From Pseudobdellovibrionaceae bacterium (GTDB lineage Bacteria; Bdellovibrionota; Bdellovibrionia; Bdellovibrionales; UBA1609), in contig JABJQG010000053.1 of NCBI GenBank assembly GCA_018663505.1, positions 16,239 through 80,238 of the forward strand: a DNA stretch of 64,000 bases, read 5' to 3'. Positions 37,374 through 46,966 of the stretch are shown here, piece after piece (position 1 is the stretch's first letter; the number at the start of each line of letters is the position of its first letter). Made by a program: the position numbers and the translations under genes. Under the pieces are notes generated by a model, which was given only the letters and a program-made list of their open reading frames with translations, was not told the origin of the DNA and ran no database searches.

Positions 37374-37802
37374 TTAAAATTTCTGACCCAATAAAGCCTT
37401 ATAAGCTGTGGCATAGTACTTCATTTGCTTAACCATTGCTGTTAAACCATTGGACCGATTTGCTGAAAGATGAGTATCTAAACCAATTTCCGAAATAAAA
37501 GAGGTGTCTGTGTGAAGCACTTCATCAGGAGTCTGATTAGAGTATATTTGAATTAACAAATTTACTAAACCCTTTGCAATTAAAGCGTCGCTATCAGCCT
37601 CAAATACAATTTTCTCTTCATCATTAAGGTTAGCGACTAGCCACACCTGAGATTGACAACCATTCACTAAATTATCCTTGGACTTTTGATCTTCATTCAG
37701 ATTACCGCCCTCTTTGCCCATTTGGATTATTTTTTTATAACGATCTTCCCAATCAGACATACTTCTAAAATCATTTATAATTTCCTCTAAAGACTGTGAC
37801 AT
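37374..37802 (-). CDS. sufE: SufE-like cysteine desulfuration protein
   Basis: 142 residues with the SufE fold pattern: FRSMSDWEDRYKKIIQMGK, then NLVNGCQSQVWL with the sulfur-accepting cysteine (Cys49), DSDALIAKGLVNLLI, and a C-terminal NRSNGLTAMVKQMK. SufE takes persulfide from a SufS-type desulfurase for iron-sulfur cluster assembly. It begins only six bases after the tricorn protease stop (GTG at 37808 would abut it). No other suf genes are near. Confidence 0.92.
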   Translation of the reverse strand: MSQSLEEIINDFRSMSDWEDRYKKIIQMGKEGGNLNEDQKSKDNLVNGCQSQVWLVANLNDEEKIVFEADSDALIAKGLVNLLIQIYSNQTPDEVLHTDTSFISEIGLDTHLSANRSNGLTAMVKQMKYYATAYKALLGQKF

Positions 37803-37808
37803 ATCCAC

Positions 37809-40800
37809 CTACCCTTTATGTTCCATTTTTAATGGAGGATTAGTTTTAAATTCTGCTAAAGCTACTTCTATTCCCTTATCTAACTGAGGATCTCTTCCTT
37901 TTGCACAGTCCTCTGGCATAATATCAATTTCAATATCAGGCTCTGTACCATAATTTTCCAACCCTGGCCCCACATCTTTATAAAATGCAGCAAACTCAGG
38001 CTGTGAAGTGGTTGTCCCTTCAATTAACATATTTCGTGGCCAAATACCAACCACTCCACCCCATGTTCTTTTACCGATAAGCTTTCCTAGCTTCATAAGC
38101 TTAAAGCCGTGGCTAAACATATCTCCATCACTGCCAGCCATTTCATTAGTTAAACACACCATAGGGCCTCTTACAGCACTGGTGGGGTAGCTAAACTTTG
38201 AAAACCATCTTGATTCATCCCAACCAATTTGGCGTTGGGCCAAAATTCTTAATATAAACTGAGAAATAGATCCACCACCGTTATAACGAACATCCACAAC
38301 CATCCCCTCGTAATCTAACTCGGAGTAAAAGTTTCTATTAAACTCCGAATATCCCTGAACATACATATCTGGAATATGGATGTAACCCAACTTCCCTTTT
38401 GATTTTTCATGCACATAAGCTTTATTTTTCTCTACCCATTGCCTGTATAATACCTTTAAGTCTGTTGAAATAGGTTGCACCACAACCTCTTCAAGACTTT
38501 TTTCTTTTCTTCTAAAAATTTCCAAGCATACATTTGTATTTACCTTATTTTCTAGAAGCTCTTCTATGGAAACTTCTCCAGTAAAAATATGACCATCTAA
38601 TCCTAAAATTAAATCACCTGGCTTTAATTGAACACCCGTTTTATTTAAAGGTGAGTCTAGTTCTGATATCCAGCTCTCACCTGAATAAATCTCAAGAATT
38701 TCATACATATTTTTTTCTGCAATAAATTTAAGTTTCGCGCCCAGCTTACCTACTTTATTGCCATTGGTGAATCTATAATAATCTCCACCGTATTCATAGG
38801 CATGGGAGGTTCTTAATTCTCCTTGCATTTCCCAAGCTAAATCTGAAAACTCACTACGTGTGTTTATTTTTTCTAAAAGTGGAAGATAATCAAAGTATAC
38901 ACTTTCCCAATCTACACCATTCATTTTAGTATCCCAAAAATGTTCTTTCTGCAGCACCCAAGCCTCTTGGTACATTTGCTGCCATTCCCAACGTGGGTCC
39001 ACATATATTTGCAAATGGTTGAGATTTACCCAACCATCTTTTTTATCAGCCTTCATACCTTCATGCGGCTTAGAGTCCGTGGGCACTAACCTTAATCCGT
39101 TCTCTGTATCAATTAAAATCCACTGCAAATCTTCGCTCAAATTAAATCCATAAGAAGAGCCTTCGTACACATCAACATTGTTAGAATTAAAGTTATAACA
39201 ATAGAGGTCCGTCTCCCCATTACCTTCACCCCAGTTACTGGGCCAAGGGTCATAATAATCATTGGAAATTCTTGTATAAAACAGTTTGTCTTCCACCGCT
39301 CTTAAATAAGCATAGGAACCTTGTGGTATATCCAGCGCTCGTACACGATGCTCGATACCATCAAAATCAATTTTAACATGGCTGAGCTTATGCTTCTTTT
39401 TTTCTTTTTCTTTTTTCTCTGCATCCTCGTCTTCGGGCTCAAAATGTAAATGTTGCTGTAAAAGCTTATCCCTCTCCTTAGTGAGGTTCACCATATATAT
39501 TTTTTCTGGCCTAGAGATCATTGGCTCGTAAGGGTGTTCGTTAAATTCTGGTAAGAACTCTCGTTGTCCCACAAAAAACAGATATTTTCCTGTTGGGTCA
39601 AAGGTTGGGCGACTATCTGCCAAGAATGGTTTTAGTAAAAAACGTGAAGTCTTGGTTTTAAAATCATAAACTTTTATACCAATACGGTTCACAGATTCTG
39701 ATGTTGTGTAAGCCAAGTAGGCTCCATCCGGATTCCAGGTTAAATCAGAAATAAAAAAATGGGCGTTTCTTTCGATGAGTGTTCTTTTTCTTTTTTTAAC
39801 ATCAAGTAGCCATAGCTCGCTGCGTTCATTACATACAGCCACAAATGGTTTCACTGGGTGAGGAACTATTTGTTTAATCTTCCCCCAATCCGTATTGGGA
39901 GCAATAATTTGTTGCTCATTAGTCAAACTGTCTATGACAACAATTTGCTCTTCCATGTTTTCGTTGAGAGCTATGGATACAATTTCTCGATCAGTAGCCC
40001 AGGTGGCTTTTTTGTAGCGAGTTTGTAAATCACCTAATCTTTTTGATTTCTGACTCCATGGAGTGGTTACATAAATCTGTCCACGAGTGGTTAACAAAAT
40101 TCGGTCGCCCTTATGTGCAAGATTATAATGTTGCATATAGCGCTCGCCGTCTTCAAAACGACATACGGATTGCTTAAAATGACTACCCACTTTTATTTCA
40201 ATTTTTTTACTTTCATTAGTTTTAATATTCAGTTTAAAAATATCTCCACCACATTGGTAAACAAAATGATCTCCAAAGCTTTGAAAGTTTCTTACATAAT
40301 AATCTTGTTGAAAGCTATGAGCTTTTACTCGTCGCCCGTGAATATCAGAAGAGTAAATCTGAGCACGGTCTTCATGGTCGGAGATGAAATACACACGGTC
40401 ATTATGAAGCTTTGGGTTACAAAAGTTGGACTTCAATTTTTTTAAAATTTCTTTAAAATCCTCTTTTTTATTTTTAATAAAAATTTTGCCAACTGTTCCT
40501 CCACGGTAGCCCTTCCAACGTGCCGGGTCTCCCATCTCACGGCCAAGTAGAGAAACACCATTTTGTGTTTCAAAAACTTGACCCTTGCCGTAGCTAATGG
40601 GGGTCATCTTGAAAGTTTCCACATTAATTTCAAACAAAGTGGTCACACGTCCAATTGATGTAGAATTTTTATCTGAATGCACTATTAAAGTAGTTGCGTT
40701 CTTCCACCCAGAAATCCCAAGACGTCCACCACAGTAAGTAAGGCGCTGTTGAAAGCCCCCTTCTATGGGCATAAGATAAATATCGTTTTGTCCAGTCTCA

Positions 40801-40979
40801 CTATTAATAAAAGCAACAGCCTGACCATCCGGAGAAATAAACGGAGAAGTACAAATCCCCTCACTAGTGGTTAATCGCTGAGCCTGACCTCCCTGCAGAG
40901 ATACTTTCCATAAATTATCATCGGTAACAAAAATAATAGTTTCATCGTGTAAACTAGGCCAACGTAAATAAGCACTCAT
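37809..40979 (-). CDS. Tricorn-like protease (S41)
   Basis: 1,056 residues in the usual tricorn order: an N-terminal beta-propeller built from DPP-like repeats (FISPDGQAVAFINSETGQND), a second propeller, a charged insert (EDEDAEKKEKEKKKHK), a core domain, a PDZ domain (LKPGDLILGLDG) and an S41 serine protease domain. The S41 part has DVRYNGGGSISQFI and the nucleophile motif NEMAGSDGDMFSHGFK. It is expected to degrade peptides in the cytosol; no signal peptide is present. GAGAGGAAGAAT precedes ATG 40979, ruling out a start 13 codons upstream. Confidence 0.93.
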   Translation of the reverse strand: MSAYLRWPSLHDETIIFVTDDNLWKVSLQGGQAQRLTTSEGICTSPFISPDGQAVAFINSETGQNDIYLMPIEGGFQQRLTYCGGRLGISGWKNATTLIVHSDKNSTSIGRVTTLFEINVETFKMTPISYGKGQVFETQNGVSLLGREMGDPARWKGYRGGTVGKIFIKNKKEDFKEILKKLKSNFCNPKLHNDRVYFISDHEDRAQIYSSDIHGRRVKAHSFQQDYYVRNFQSFGDHFVYQCGGDIFKLNIKTNESKKIEIKVGSHFKQSVCRFEDGERYMQHYNLAHKGDRILLTTRGQIYVTTPWSQKSKRLGDLQTRYKKATWATDREIVSIALNENMEEQIVVIDSLTNEQQIIAPNTDWGKIKQIVPHPVKPFVAVCNERSELWLLDVKKRKRTLIERNAHFFISDLTWNPDGAYLAYTTSESVNRIGIKVYDFKTKTSRFLLKPFLADSRPTFDPTGKYLFFVGQREFLPEFNEHPYEPMISRPEKIYMVNLTKERDKLLQQHLHFEPEDEDAEKKEKEKKKHKLSHVKIDFDGIEHRVRALDIPQGSYAYLRAVEDKLFYTRISNDYYDPWPSNWGEGNGETDLYCYNFNSNNVDVYEGSSYGFNLSEDLQWILIDTENGLRLVPTDSKPHEGMKADKKDGWVNLNHLQIYVDPRWEWQQMYQEAWVLQKEHFWDTKMNGVDWESVYFDYLPLLEKINTRSEFSDLAWEMQGELRTSHAYEYGGDYYRFTNGNKVGKLGAKLKFIAEKNMYEILEIYSGESWISELDSPLNKTGVQLKPGDLILGLDGHIFTGEVSIEELLENKVNTNVCLEIFRRKEKSLEEVVVQPISTDLKVLYRQWVEKNKAYVHEKSKGKLGYIHIPDMYVQGYSEFNRNFYSELDYEGMVVDVRYNGGGSISQFILRILAQRQIGWDESRWFSKFSYPTSAVRGPMVCLTNEMAGSDGDMFSHGFKLMKLGKLIGKRTWGGVVGIWPRNMLIEGTTTSQPEFAAFYKDVGPGLENYGTEPDIEIDIMPEDCAKGRDPQLDKGIEVALAEFKTNPPLKMEHKG

Positions 40980-41079
40980 ATTCTTCCTCTCAAGGTATGG
41001 ACACACTTCTGTGCCCATACTGTGTCATTTTTAAATTCAAAAGCTTCTCAGCTGTAATGATCTGATTCTGAGGGTGAGA

Positions 41080-41382
41080 TCAATTACTATAAGATTGCAA
41101 AAAATCTTCTAATTGTTTTTTTAGCTGAGGGTTAACAGCGGTAAATTCTAAACCAATTTTCAACTTATCTAAACGGATAAATTTTCCGGGTATAACAAGT
41201 CCTTGTACTACAACTTCACCATCAAAACTGGTTAGTAGATCATCTGGAAAATCTGTGCATTCCAAAAATGCTCCAGACATTGACATGTCTAATATATTGG
41301 CCTTAATTTCCCAAGGGTTCAACGTACAAGGGGCATCTATCTTAACTCTTGGTTCTCTGGTGGATGGAACGTCATTGCTCAT
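41080..41382 (-). CDS. PilZ domain protein
   Basis: 100 residues, a single PilZ domain. The second c-di-GMP motif is present as DMSMSG (D-x-S-x2-G), followed by AFLEC and the final KIGLEFTA strand. The first motif, normally R-x3-R, is REPR with only two residues between arginines, so nucleotide binding may be altered. AGGTAAACCAAT precedes the ATG. It lies upstream of the tricorn gene but 100 bases apart. Confidence 0.83.
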   Translation of the reverse strand: MSNDVPSTREPRVKIDAPCTLNPWEIKANILDMSMSGAFLECTDFPDDLLTSFDGEVVVQGLVIPGKFIRLDKLKIGLEFTAVNPQLKKQLEDFLQSYSN

Positions 41383-41497
41383 ATTGGTTTACCTTTATTA
41401 ATCTAAATTACTTTTGTCTATCTTGCTAAATTTAGCTCACAAGTTTTTACTTGTATATATGAAACTCAAACTATTGGGGGTTTAGCATTTGAGGAAC

Positions 41498-42580
41498 TCA
41501 AACCCGATCTAATCTTTTCCAAAGAAGATGATCAGCAATTACTAACCAGGTCATAGACTCCACAACAGGCAATGCTCTTAGTACCACGCATGGGTCGTGA
41601 CGTCCTTTTTTGGCAATATCCAGAACGCTAGATGGTGGTTTAAAAGCCACTTTGAAATTTAATAGCTCCCCAGTGGTAATCCCGCCACTATCTCCACCAT
41701 AACTTTTGGAGTTTTCTTGTTTATGCAATTCAGATCCCTTTGCAATGGCATTTTGAAAGCCATCACCAATCTCAAAACCCGAAGTAGAACCAATACTTAA
41801 CATAGCAGAAGCTAAATCAGCTTTAAATTTATGAAAAACAGGTTGTCCCAAGCCTTTGGGCAAACCTGTAACTTGCACTGAAGCTACACCACCATAGCTT
41901 TCACCCAATTCTTTAGCTTGAATAAGTAAGTCTCTTAAATTACGAATCTTTTTAAATTCCTCACTCGTTAAATCAGAGGGATTATCAGAAGTATTTTTTA
42001 AATTAGATTTTTGTTCAATTAAGGCCGTAAAACTACTTTCGGCCCCTTGTGCACTCAGGGAAGCCTCAAACTCTTCCATAGAGGCAAAAACCAAATCATA
42101 AATAGCAGAAGGAAAGCATTCTATTGAAACCCCAGGTAAGGATTGCTTAACAAACATCTCTGCAACAGAGCCAGCTAACACACGTGCCAAAGTTTCTCTC
42201 CCAGAGGATCTACCGCCACCTCGGTGGTCCACATGATCAAATTTAGCTTTCCAAACATCATCGGCATGACCAACTCTTGGCTGAGTTTTTATGTCATCAT
42301 AATCTGCTGAGCGTTGATTTTGGTTTTTCACAACCATTGCAATAGGGGTACCAAGAGTCACACTCTCAAAAACACCGCTGAGAATCTCTGGCAAGTCTTG
42401 CTCTTTGCGATCACTGACTAACATAGATCCACCAGGAGCCCGTCGCTTCAAATTAGAAAGTAATAACTGTTCATCCCACTTAACACCAGAAGGACACCCA
42501 TGCACAACAACACCCACGCCGTCACCATGGCTCTCACCAAAGCTACTCAGCTTAAATAAATGTCCAAAATCATTAGCCAT
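41498..42580 (-). CDS. aroC: Chorismate synthase
   Basis: 360 residues. It catalyses the last shikimate-pathway step, EPSP to chorismate, with reduced FMN. Visible signatures are FGESHGDGVGVVVHGCPSG, LKRRAPGGSM, PRVGHADDVW, HRGGGRSSGRETLARVLAG, GGDSGGITTG and GRHDPCVVLRALPVVE. There is a short insert around residues 185-205 relative to shorter homologues. The start MANDFGHLFKL at 42580 fits the family; a GTG five codons upstream does not. A REP element begins 21 bases upstream. Confidence 0.96.
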   Translation of the reverse strand: MANDFGHLFKLSSFGESHGDGVGVVVHGCPSGVKWDEQLLLSNLKRRAPGGSMLVSDRKEQDLPEILSGVFESVTLGTPIAMVVKNQNQRSADYDDIKTQPRVGHADDVWKAKFDHVDHRGGGRSSGRETLARVLAGSVAEMFVKQSLPGVSIECFPSAIYDLVFASMEEFEASLSAQGAESSFTALIEQKSNLKNTSDNPSDLTSEEFKKIRNLRDLLIQAKELGESYGGVASVQVTGLPKGLGQPVFHKFKADLASAMLSIGSTSGFEIGDGFQNAIAKGSELHKQENSKSYGGDSGGITTGELLNFKVAFKPPSSVLDIAKKGRHDPCVVLRALPVVESMTWLVIADHLLWKRLDRV

Positions 42581-42600
42581 AAACCCATTTAACACACACA

Positions 42601-42633
42601 GTCACAAAAAGGTACGCCGATACTTTTTGCGAC
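42601..42633 (+). repeat. REP-like palindromic element, left copy
   Basis: A 33-base element beginning GTCACAAAAAGG and ending TTTTTGCGAC, itself able to fold. Its reverse complement recurs at 43345-43377 with two differences. It flanks the REP-associated transposase gene and also lies between that gene and aroC. Confidence 0.8.
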
Positions 42634-42709
42634 CACCAGCGTCGTCACCTCCAATAATCAGAAACTCTTAAGCGTAGTCGTCCGGCACAAATGTTGAACT
42701 TACTTTAGC

Positions 42710-43345
42710 ATGGCTAGAAAAAAGATGATTATCACCCATGAATACCCCTACCACATTGTGGCTCGCTCAAATAATAAAGAGTGGTTCTACCTCCCCATTA
42801 ATGACTGTTGGGAAATCTTTTCGTTTTTACTTATAAAAATTAATCTTAAATTTAAATTCCAAATCCACTCTTTTATTTTAATGAATAACCACTATCATCT
42901 TATTGGTACGGCTTCCGAACATTTCCCCTTGCCACAAGTTATGGAGTGGTTTCAAAGGTCAGCAAACCGGATAATTAATGATAAAGCTAAACGAGTGAAC
43001 CACCTTTTTGGAGGCCCGTACCGAGCAACTCTAATCAATGGAGAAGCTCAATTTTATCAAGTGACCAAGTACCTTTATCGGAATCCTATTTCTGCTAAAC
43101 TTACGTCCAAAGTTGAAGACTATCCCTATACAACTATCGTACCCACCAATATCCCCCTATCTTCACCCTCAACAGGAATTGCGGCATTTTTACCAAAAAA
43201 CTATGATCAATTATTAATATATTTGAATGAAAGCTATACATGCCAAGAGAAGGAGATCCTTGATGCTGCCATAAAAAAATCTATTTTTAAGGTTTCCTCT
43301 CGAATATCAAATGAGCTAAAAGATAAACTGATTTTTTGCATGTAG
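42710..43345 (+). CDS. REP-associated tyrosine transposase (RAYT)
   Basis: 211 residues of the IS200-like Y1 transposase superfamily, RAYT branch. The HUH motif is in MNNHYHLIG (about residue 62) after FQIHSFIL, and the catalytic tyrosine is in QVTKYLYRNPISAKL. The opening MARKKMIITHEYPYHIVARS is typical. RAYTs cut and mobilise REP hairpins; two matching elements flank the gene in inverted orientation, the right one overlapping the stop codon by one base. The gene looks intact. Confidence 0.9.
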   Translation: MARKKMIITHEYPYHIVARSNNKEWFYLPINDCWEIFSFLLIKINLKFKFQIHSFILMNNHYHLIGTASEHFPLPQVMEWFQRSANRIINDKAKRVNHLFGGPYRATLINGEAQFYQVTKYLYRNPISAKLTSKVEDYPYTTIVPTNIPLSSPSTGIAAFLPKNYDQLLIYLNESYTCQEKEILDAAIKKSIFKVSSRISNELKDKLIFCM

Positions 43346-43377
43346 TCGCAATAAGTATCGGCGTACCTTTTTGCGAC
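43345..43377 (-). repeat. REP-like palindromic element, right copy
   Basis: GTCGCAATAAG...TTTTTGCGAC over 33 bases, with terminal arms GTCGCAA/TTGCGAC that pair with each other. Its reverse complement matches 42601-42633 at 31 of 33 positions. Its first base is the last base of the RAYT stop codon. Confidence 0.8.
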
Positions 43378-43398
43378 TCATGATGTTAGGGTGATTTT

Positions 43399-44190
43399 AT
43401 GGATAAGGCATTTTTTATTTCTATTCCGCATTCGGGGGAACAAGTTCCTGAAAAGACACCTTGGCTGCATGGACTGAGTGAGCCACACCTTATGAGAGAT
43501 GTGGACCGCTTTGTGGATGTGCTCTACCAGCCAGCCATTGATAAACTTGAACTCAATTCTATAAAAACCCAGTGGCATCGTTATGTCACTGATCTTAACC
43601 GACTTCCTGGGGATATCGACGAAACTGCGGTTATTGGAGCTCCTAATAAAGTGGGCACCTTCCCTATTGGTCTTCACTGGACCAAAACAACTCAAGACGA
43701 ACCACTTATCACTGAACCCATGAGTTTTGAGTTACATCAACAGCTTCTAGACAAATATTTTTATCCCTTTCACGAGGACGTAAAAAAAATATACTCTTAT
43801 TACTTCAAGCAAGGTCATAAAAAAGTTTACCAATTGGACGCCCACAGCATGCCTTCCTGGGGCACATCTGCACACAAAGATCCTGGAAAGGAGCGGCCCG
43901 AAATAGTCATTAGCGATTTTCATAGTGTCAGCTGCGAAGAGTCTTACAAAAATTTAGTTATAACGGCTTATGAAAAAGCCGGTTTTCAAGTGGGTTATAA
44001 CTTTCCCTATGTGGGTGGTCGAGTGACGCAAACTTATGGCAAGCCAGATGTAGGGCAACATGCCATACAGGTGGAAATGCGCAGAAACCTGTATATGAAT
44101 GAAGAAACAAAGCAACTTGAAGGTCAAAAATCTAAAGAAATTCAATTAAAAGTCTTAGAAGCAATATCCCACATCCGAAAAAATCTCTAA
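43399..44190 (+). CDS. N-formylglutamate amidohydrolase family protein
   Basis: 263 residues of the FGase (HutG-like) family of zinc amidohydrolases. Signatures seen: FISIPHSGEQVP, RDVDRFVDVLYQP, YVTDLNRLPGDID, QLDAHSMPSWG and, near the end, GKPDVGQHAIQVEMRRNLYM. The classical reaction is N-formylglutamate to glutamate and formate in histidine breakdown, but no hut genes are nearby, so the true substrate may differ. TTAGGGTGATTTT precedes the ATG. Confidence 0.88.
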   Translation: MDKAFFISIPHSGEQVPEKTPWLHGLSEPHLMRDVDRFVDVLYQPAIDKLELNSIKTQWHRYVTDLNRLPGDIDETAVIGAPNKVGTFPIGLHWTKTTQDEPLITEPMSFELHQQLLDKYFYPFHEDVKKIYSYYFKQGHKKVYQLDAHSMPSWGTSAHKDPGKERPEIVISDFHSVSCEESYKNLVITAYEKAGFQVGYNFPYVGGRVTQTYGKPDVGQHAIQVEMRRNLYMNEETKQLEGQKSKEIQLKVLEAISHIRKNL

Positions 44191-44298
44191 GAGTTGTCTT
44201 TTGTGCATTAAAAGTGCTAAGGCTTATATCGTATTAAAATAGATCGTAAATAGTATTTATAATTTGAACTTACTTAATTGCGTACTTACGGAGATATT

Positions 44299-44622
44299 AT
44301 GGCTAATTTAGAGCTCACTGACTTTCAAAGAAAAACATATGAGTACTGCTCAAAAATACCCAAAGGCAAAGTGACCACTTACAAGCACCTGGCAATAGCC
44401 ATGGGAAAACCAAAAGCTTTCCGTGCTGTTGGCAATGCGCTTAACAAAAATCCATTTGCTCCCAAAGTCCCCTGCCATAGAGTTGTTTCAAGTGACGGAA
44501 CCCTTGGCGGCTTCGCCTATGGATCAGAGAGTAAGATTAAAATCTTAAAAAAAGAAGGCGTGGATGTTGCGGACAATAAGGTTATCAATTTTCAAAACAA
44601 AGTTTTTAGTTTTAAAAAATGA
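44299..44622 (+). CDS. Methylated-DNA-protein cysteine methyltransferase
   Basis: 107 residues covering only the DNA-binding and active-site domain: FQRKTYEYCSKIPKGKVTTY, RAVGNALNKNPFAPKVPCHR and VVSSDGTLGGFAYG. The active-site Cys59 in PCHRV is intact, so it should remove alkyl groups from O6-alkylguanine rather than only bind, unlike Atl proteins. ACGGAGAT precedes ATG 44299. The last four bases overlap the phosphopantetheinyl transferase start. Confidence 0.92.
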   Translation: MANLELTDFQRKTYEYCSKIPKGKVTTYKHLAIAMGKPKAFRAVGNALNKNPFAPKVPCHRVVSSDGTLGGFAYGSESKIKILKKEGVDVADNKVINFQNKVFSFKK

Positions 44623-45239
44623 TTTCAAAAGAGCTTTTAACCTCAATTGAAAATCAACTGAGTGAGCATCTCAAATCTCAAGTTTATCTTTTTAGTAGCT
44701 ACAATACCACAAGTACCCAATGGCTGAGTCAACATGAACTTGATTTTTACAACAGTATCGCTCCCCTAGCTAAAAAAAAATCATGGTTAAATAGTCGTTG
44801 TGCATTAAAAAAAGGTTTCGACTCTCTTCAAATAAATTCAAAAATACTTGATCTAAAGTTCCCTAGTCCAACCTGTTCTTTAACTCATTCTAAAGATTTT
44901 TCATTAGCCGCATTTACTCTTGATAATGAAAACAAAGGCATTGGGGTTGATCTTGAATTCGACAGATCACCTAAACTCAATGGAGCTAAGTTTTTTCTAA
45001 CTAATGAAGAGCTAGAAGCATACAATCACGTTGAAGACTTAAATAAAAAAAAAGAACTATACCTTAAAATTTGGACAATTAAAGAGGCCTGCTTTAAAGC
45101 CTTTCCTCATAACAAAAACAAACGACTGAAAGACTTTCCATTAAACCTTGATTTTCCATCAGTGGGCTTGGCAAATAACTCCATAAAATATGCATTTATT
45201 AAGTTTGATAACATTTTTCTTAGCACGGCTATTTTTTGA
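44619..45239 (+). CDS. 4'-phosphopantetheinyl transferase
   Basis: 206 residues of the Sfp/EntD-like superfamily, which transfers phosphopantetheine from CoA to a carrier-protein serine. The magnesium site is in GIGVDLEFDRS and the second signature is LKIWTIKEACFKAFP (W-x2-KEA-x3-K); SLTHSKDFSLAAF is the usual first motif. The start overlaps the stop of the alkyltransferase gene by four bases, so translation is coupled. No polyketide or peptide synthetase genes are present here. Confidence 0.9.
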   Translation: MISKELLTSIENQLSEHLKSQVYLFSSYNTTSTQWLSQHELDFYNSIAPLAKKKSWLNSRCALKKGFDSLQINSKILDLKFPSPTCSLTHSKDFSLAAFTLDNENKGIGVDLEFDRSPKLNGAKFFLTNEELEAYNHVEDLNKKKELYLKIWTIKEACFKAFPHNKNKRLKDFPLNLDFPSVGLANNSIKYAFIKFDNIFLSTAIF

Positions 45240-45313
45240 AAATAAGAAAATTAATAATTTAGTATTTAAGAAGGTTAATGCTTTTTATAGCCCACTGCAT
45301 CCGCAAAAGATAC

Positions 45314-45335
45314 CTGGCACCTAGCTGGCACCTAG
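45314..45335. repeat. Two direct copies of CTGGCACCTAG
   Basis: An 11-base unit repeated back to back in the intergenic region between the phosphopantetheinyl transferase and the secreted peptidase. A similar CTGGCACCTTTT occurs alone near 47274. Confidence 0.6.
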
Positions 45336-45349
45336 CTTCCTGACTTATT

Positions 45350-46459
45350 TTATAAAGCAAATACTCTATCCGCAATGGCATCTAGTTCATCTGGATCAAA
45401 ACCATTCTTTTTAAGCTCTATAATTGCTTCATTTATATTTGTTATATATTTCCCAGCAAGTGCATGCCAAATATCTTTAAAAATCTCATCGGAGGTTTTA
45501 TTTTTACTACCACTGACAACTAAGTTCCAAAAAAATGATCCAAGCCTTGTTTCATTTGCAGTTCCCTTACATACTTCAAGCAACTCTGTTTCATAGGATA
45601 TTGTATCTGGAATATTAACAAAAGGAATTAATAATTCAGTTTTTGGATTGAGTAAGTAGATTAGGTTGTGAAAATAAGCATTTTGATCTTTCGGGTCTAA
45701 GAAAAGCCAAGCTGAAAAGAAATTAGCCATACCTTCTGTAAAAGCTAGTTTTTCATTAACACACTCAGTTCCTGAGTGACGTCCACCGATTTTTTTATTA
45801 ATACCAGAATTCATAAAAACATAGTGGCCAATCTCATGCCCTATAAGTTCGTTCCAGCGGTTTTTAACTATTTCAGAATCAAGAGTAATGGTGCTAGCAT
45901 GGGAATCTAGACCAACTGATAAATTATAGATTGATCTTGTGGCAGACCAGCGCATTGGAATTTTTTTCCAAGATTGCGGCCCCATTATTGAAATCATTCT
46001 TGAATGCACTTTTCCCAAAAGGTTCCAAAGCCAAAGCGCCCCCCCTTCTTCTGACTCTCCGGGTACTGTCACAAATCCATCACCACCACAACTAGCCTTA
46101 AAAACAAAAGAATCTACTTCCCCACGATCTAAATTGAAAATACGAAACAACTTATTGTCCATAGTAGCTCTAAAAATTAAGGGTTTTGTAGATGCTGTGC
46201 AGTTTAACAAAAGCAGCCCTTGACTATCTGTTTCAAGGAAAATGTCTGGTTTTAATTCTTGAGTAATTATAAAGGGAAGACGGACGACAGGAATACGTAT
46301 CCCATTTTCTATATAACTTATCGATACTTTAATCTTCATTTTCTTATTAAGAAGGCGGCTCACATCAGTATTAGGAGTTCCTAACTTTAGAGCATAAGAA
46401 TTACTGCTTAACAACACCAATATCAGTTTAAAAAATAAAATTCGTATTATTATTTTCAT
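45350..46459 (-). CDS. Secreted zinc metallopeptidase-like protein
   Basis: 369 residues: signal peptide (about 1-23), an N-terminal beta-rich domain, then a zincin-type motif LIGHEIGHYVF (HEIGH, with two histidine ligands and the catalytic glutamate) and, 35 residues later, FTEGMANFFSAW, whose glutamate is a plausible third ligand (gluzincin style). It ends with a helical region. A protease exported to the periplasm or outside is likely; the exact family is not recognised. AAGG lies nine bases before ATG 46459, favoured over an ATG five codons upstream. Confidence 0.72.
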   Translation of the reverse strand: MKIIIRILFFKLILVLLSSNSYALKLGTPNTDVSRLLNKKMKIKVSISYIENGIRIPVVRLPFIITQELKPDIFLETDSQGLLLLNCTASTKPLIFRATMDNKLFRIFNLDRGEVDSFVFKASCGGDGFVTVPGESEEGGALWLWNLLGKVHSRMISIMGPQSWKKIPMRWSATRSIYNLSVGLDSHASTITLDSEIVKNRWNELIGHEIGHYVFMNSGINKKIGGRHSGTECVNEKLAFTEGMANFFSAWLFLDPKDQNAYFHNLIYLLNPKTELLIPFVNIPDTISYETELLEVCKGTANETRLGSFFWNLVVSGSKNKTSDEIFKDIWHALAGKYITNINEAIIELKKNGFDPDELDAIADRVFAL

Positions 46460-46966
46460 ATATTTAACCTTCATCCAATAAATGATTTAGCAGCAACTAT
46501 GGCATGTTATTATTGGTCATACACGATTAGGTCTACCATGTGGTATTTAGTGATGGTGATTTTATTTCGAACCATGTAAAATTGAAAAAAATGAGTTAAA
46601 AAATATCACTATTTTTGTTTCAGATTGTAAGCCTGAAGAATGACAGTATTTCTGAGGGAACAATGTGTTCATTGACTCCTTTTACAATCACATTCATTCA
46701 TTTCTGGTTACTCTAAAAATCATAGAAACATCTTCCTATACATTTAACGTCAGACACCTATCTTTTTGTAATTTTTTCATGAGAATCGCCCCCAATGGGC
46801 CTCAAGTTATGTTAATTTCTAAGCATTTATACAATTTTTGTTTTTCGTGAAAATAAGATATTTAGGTTATTGAATAAATTATAACATCAAAGGAAAATAC
46901 ACCCTTAATTCTTAAACTCGAATATACATATGTATAATTTGGCTAACATTGACCTAAGGATTTCTA
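46460..46966. other. Intergenic region, 507 bases
   Basis: A divergent region between the secreted peptidase (minus) and a small lipoprotein (plus). A 61-codon plus-strand frame at 46665-46850 has no binding site and no protein-like features, so it is not called. No RNA or repeat was recognised. Confidence 0.4.

Noticed and set aside
45939..46223. 94-codon plus-strand frame opposite the secreted peptidase
   Set aside because: Fully antisense to a gene with a clear HEIGH motif and signal peptide.
46665..46850. 61-codon frame in the long intergenic region
   Set aside because: No ribosome binding site and no protein-like pattern; it looks like chance in AT-rich DNA.
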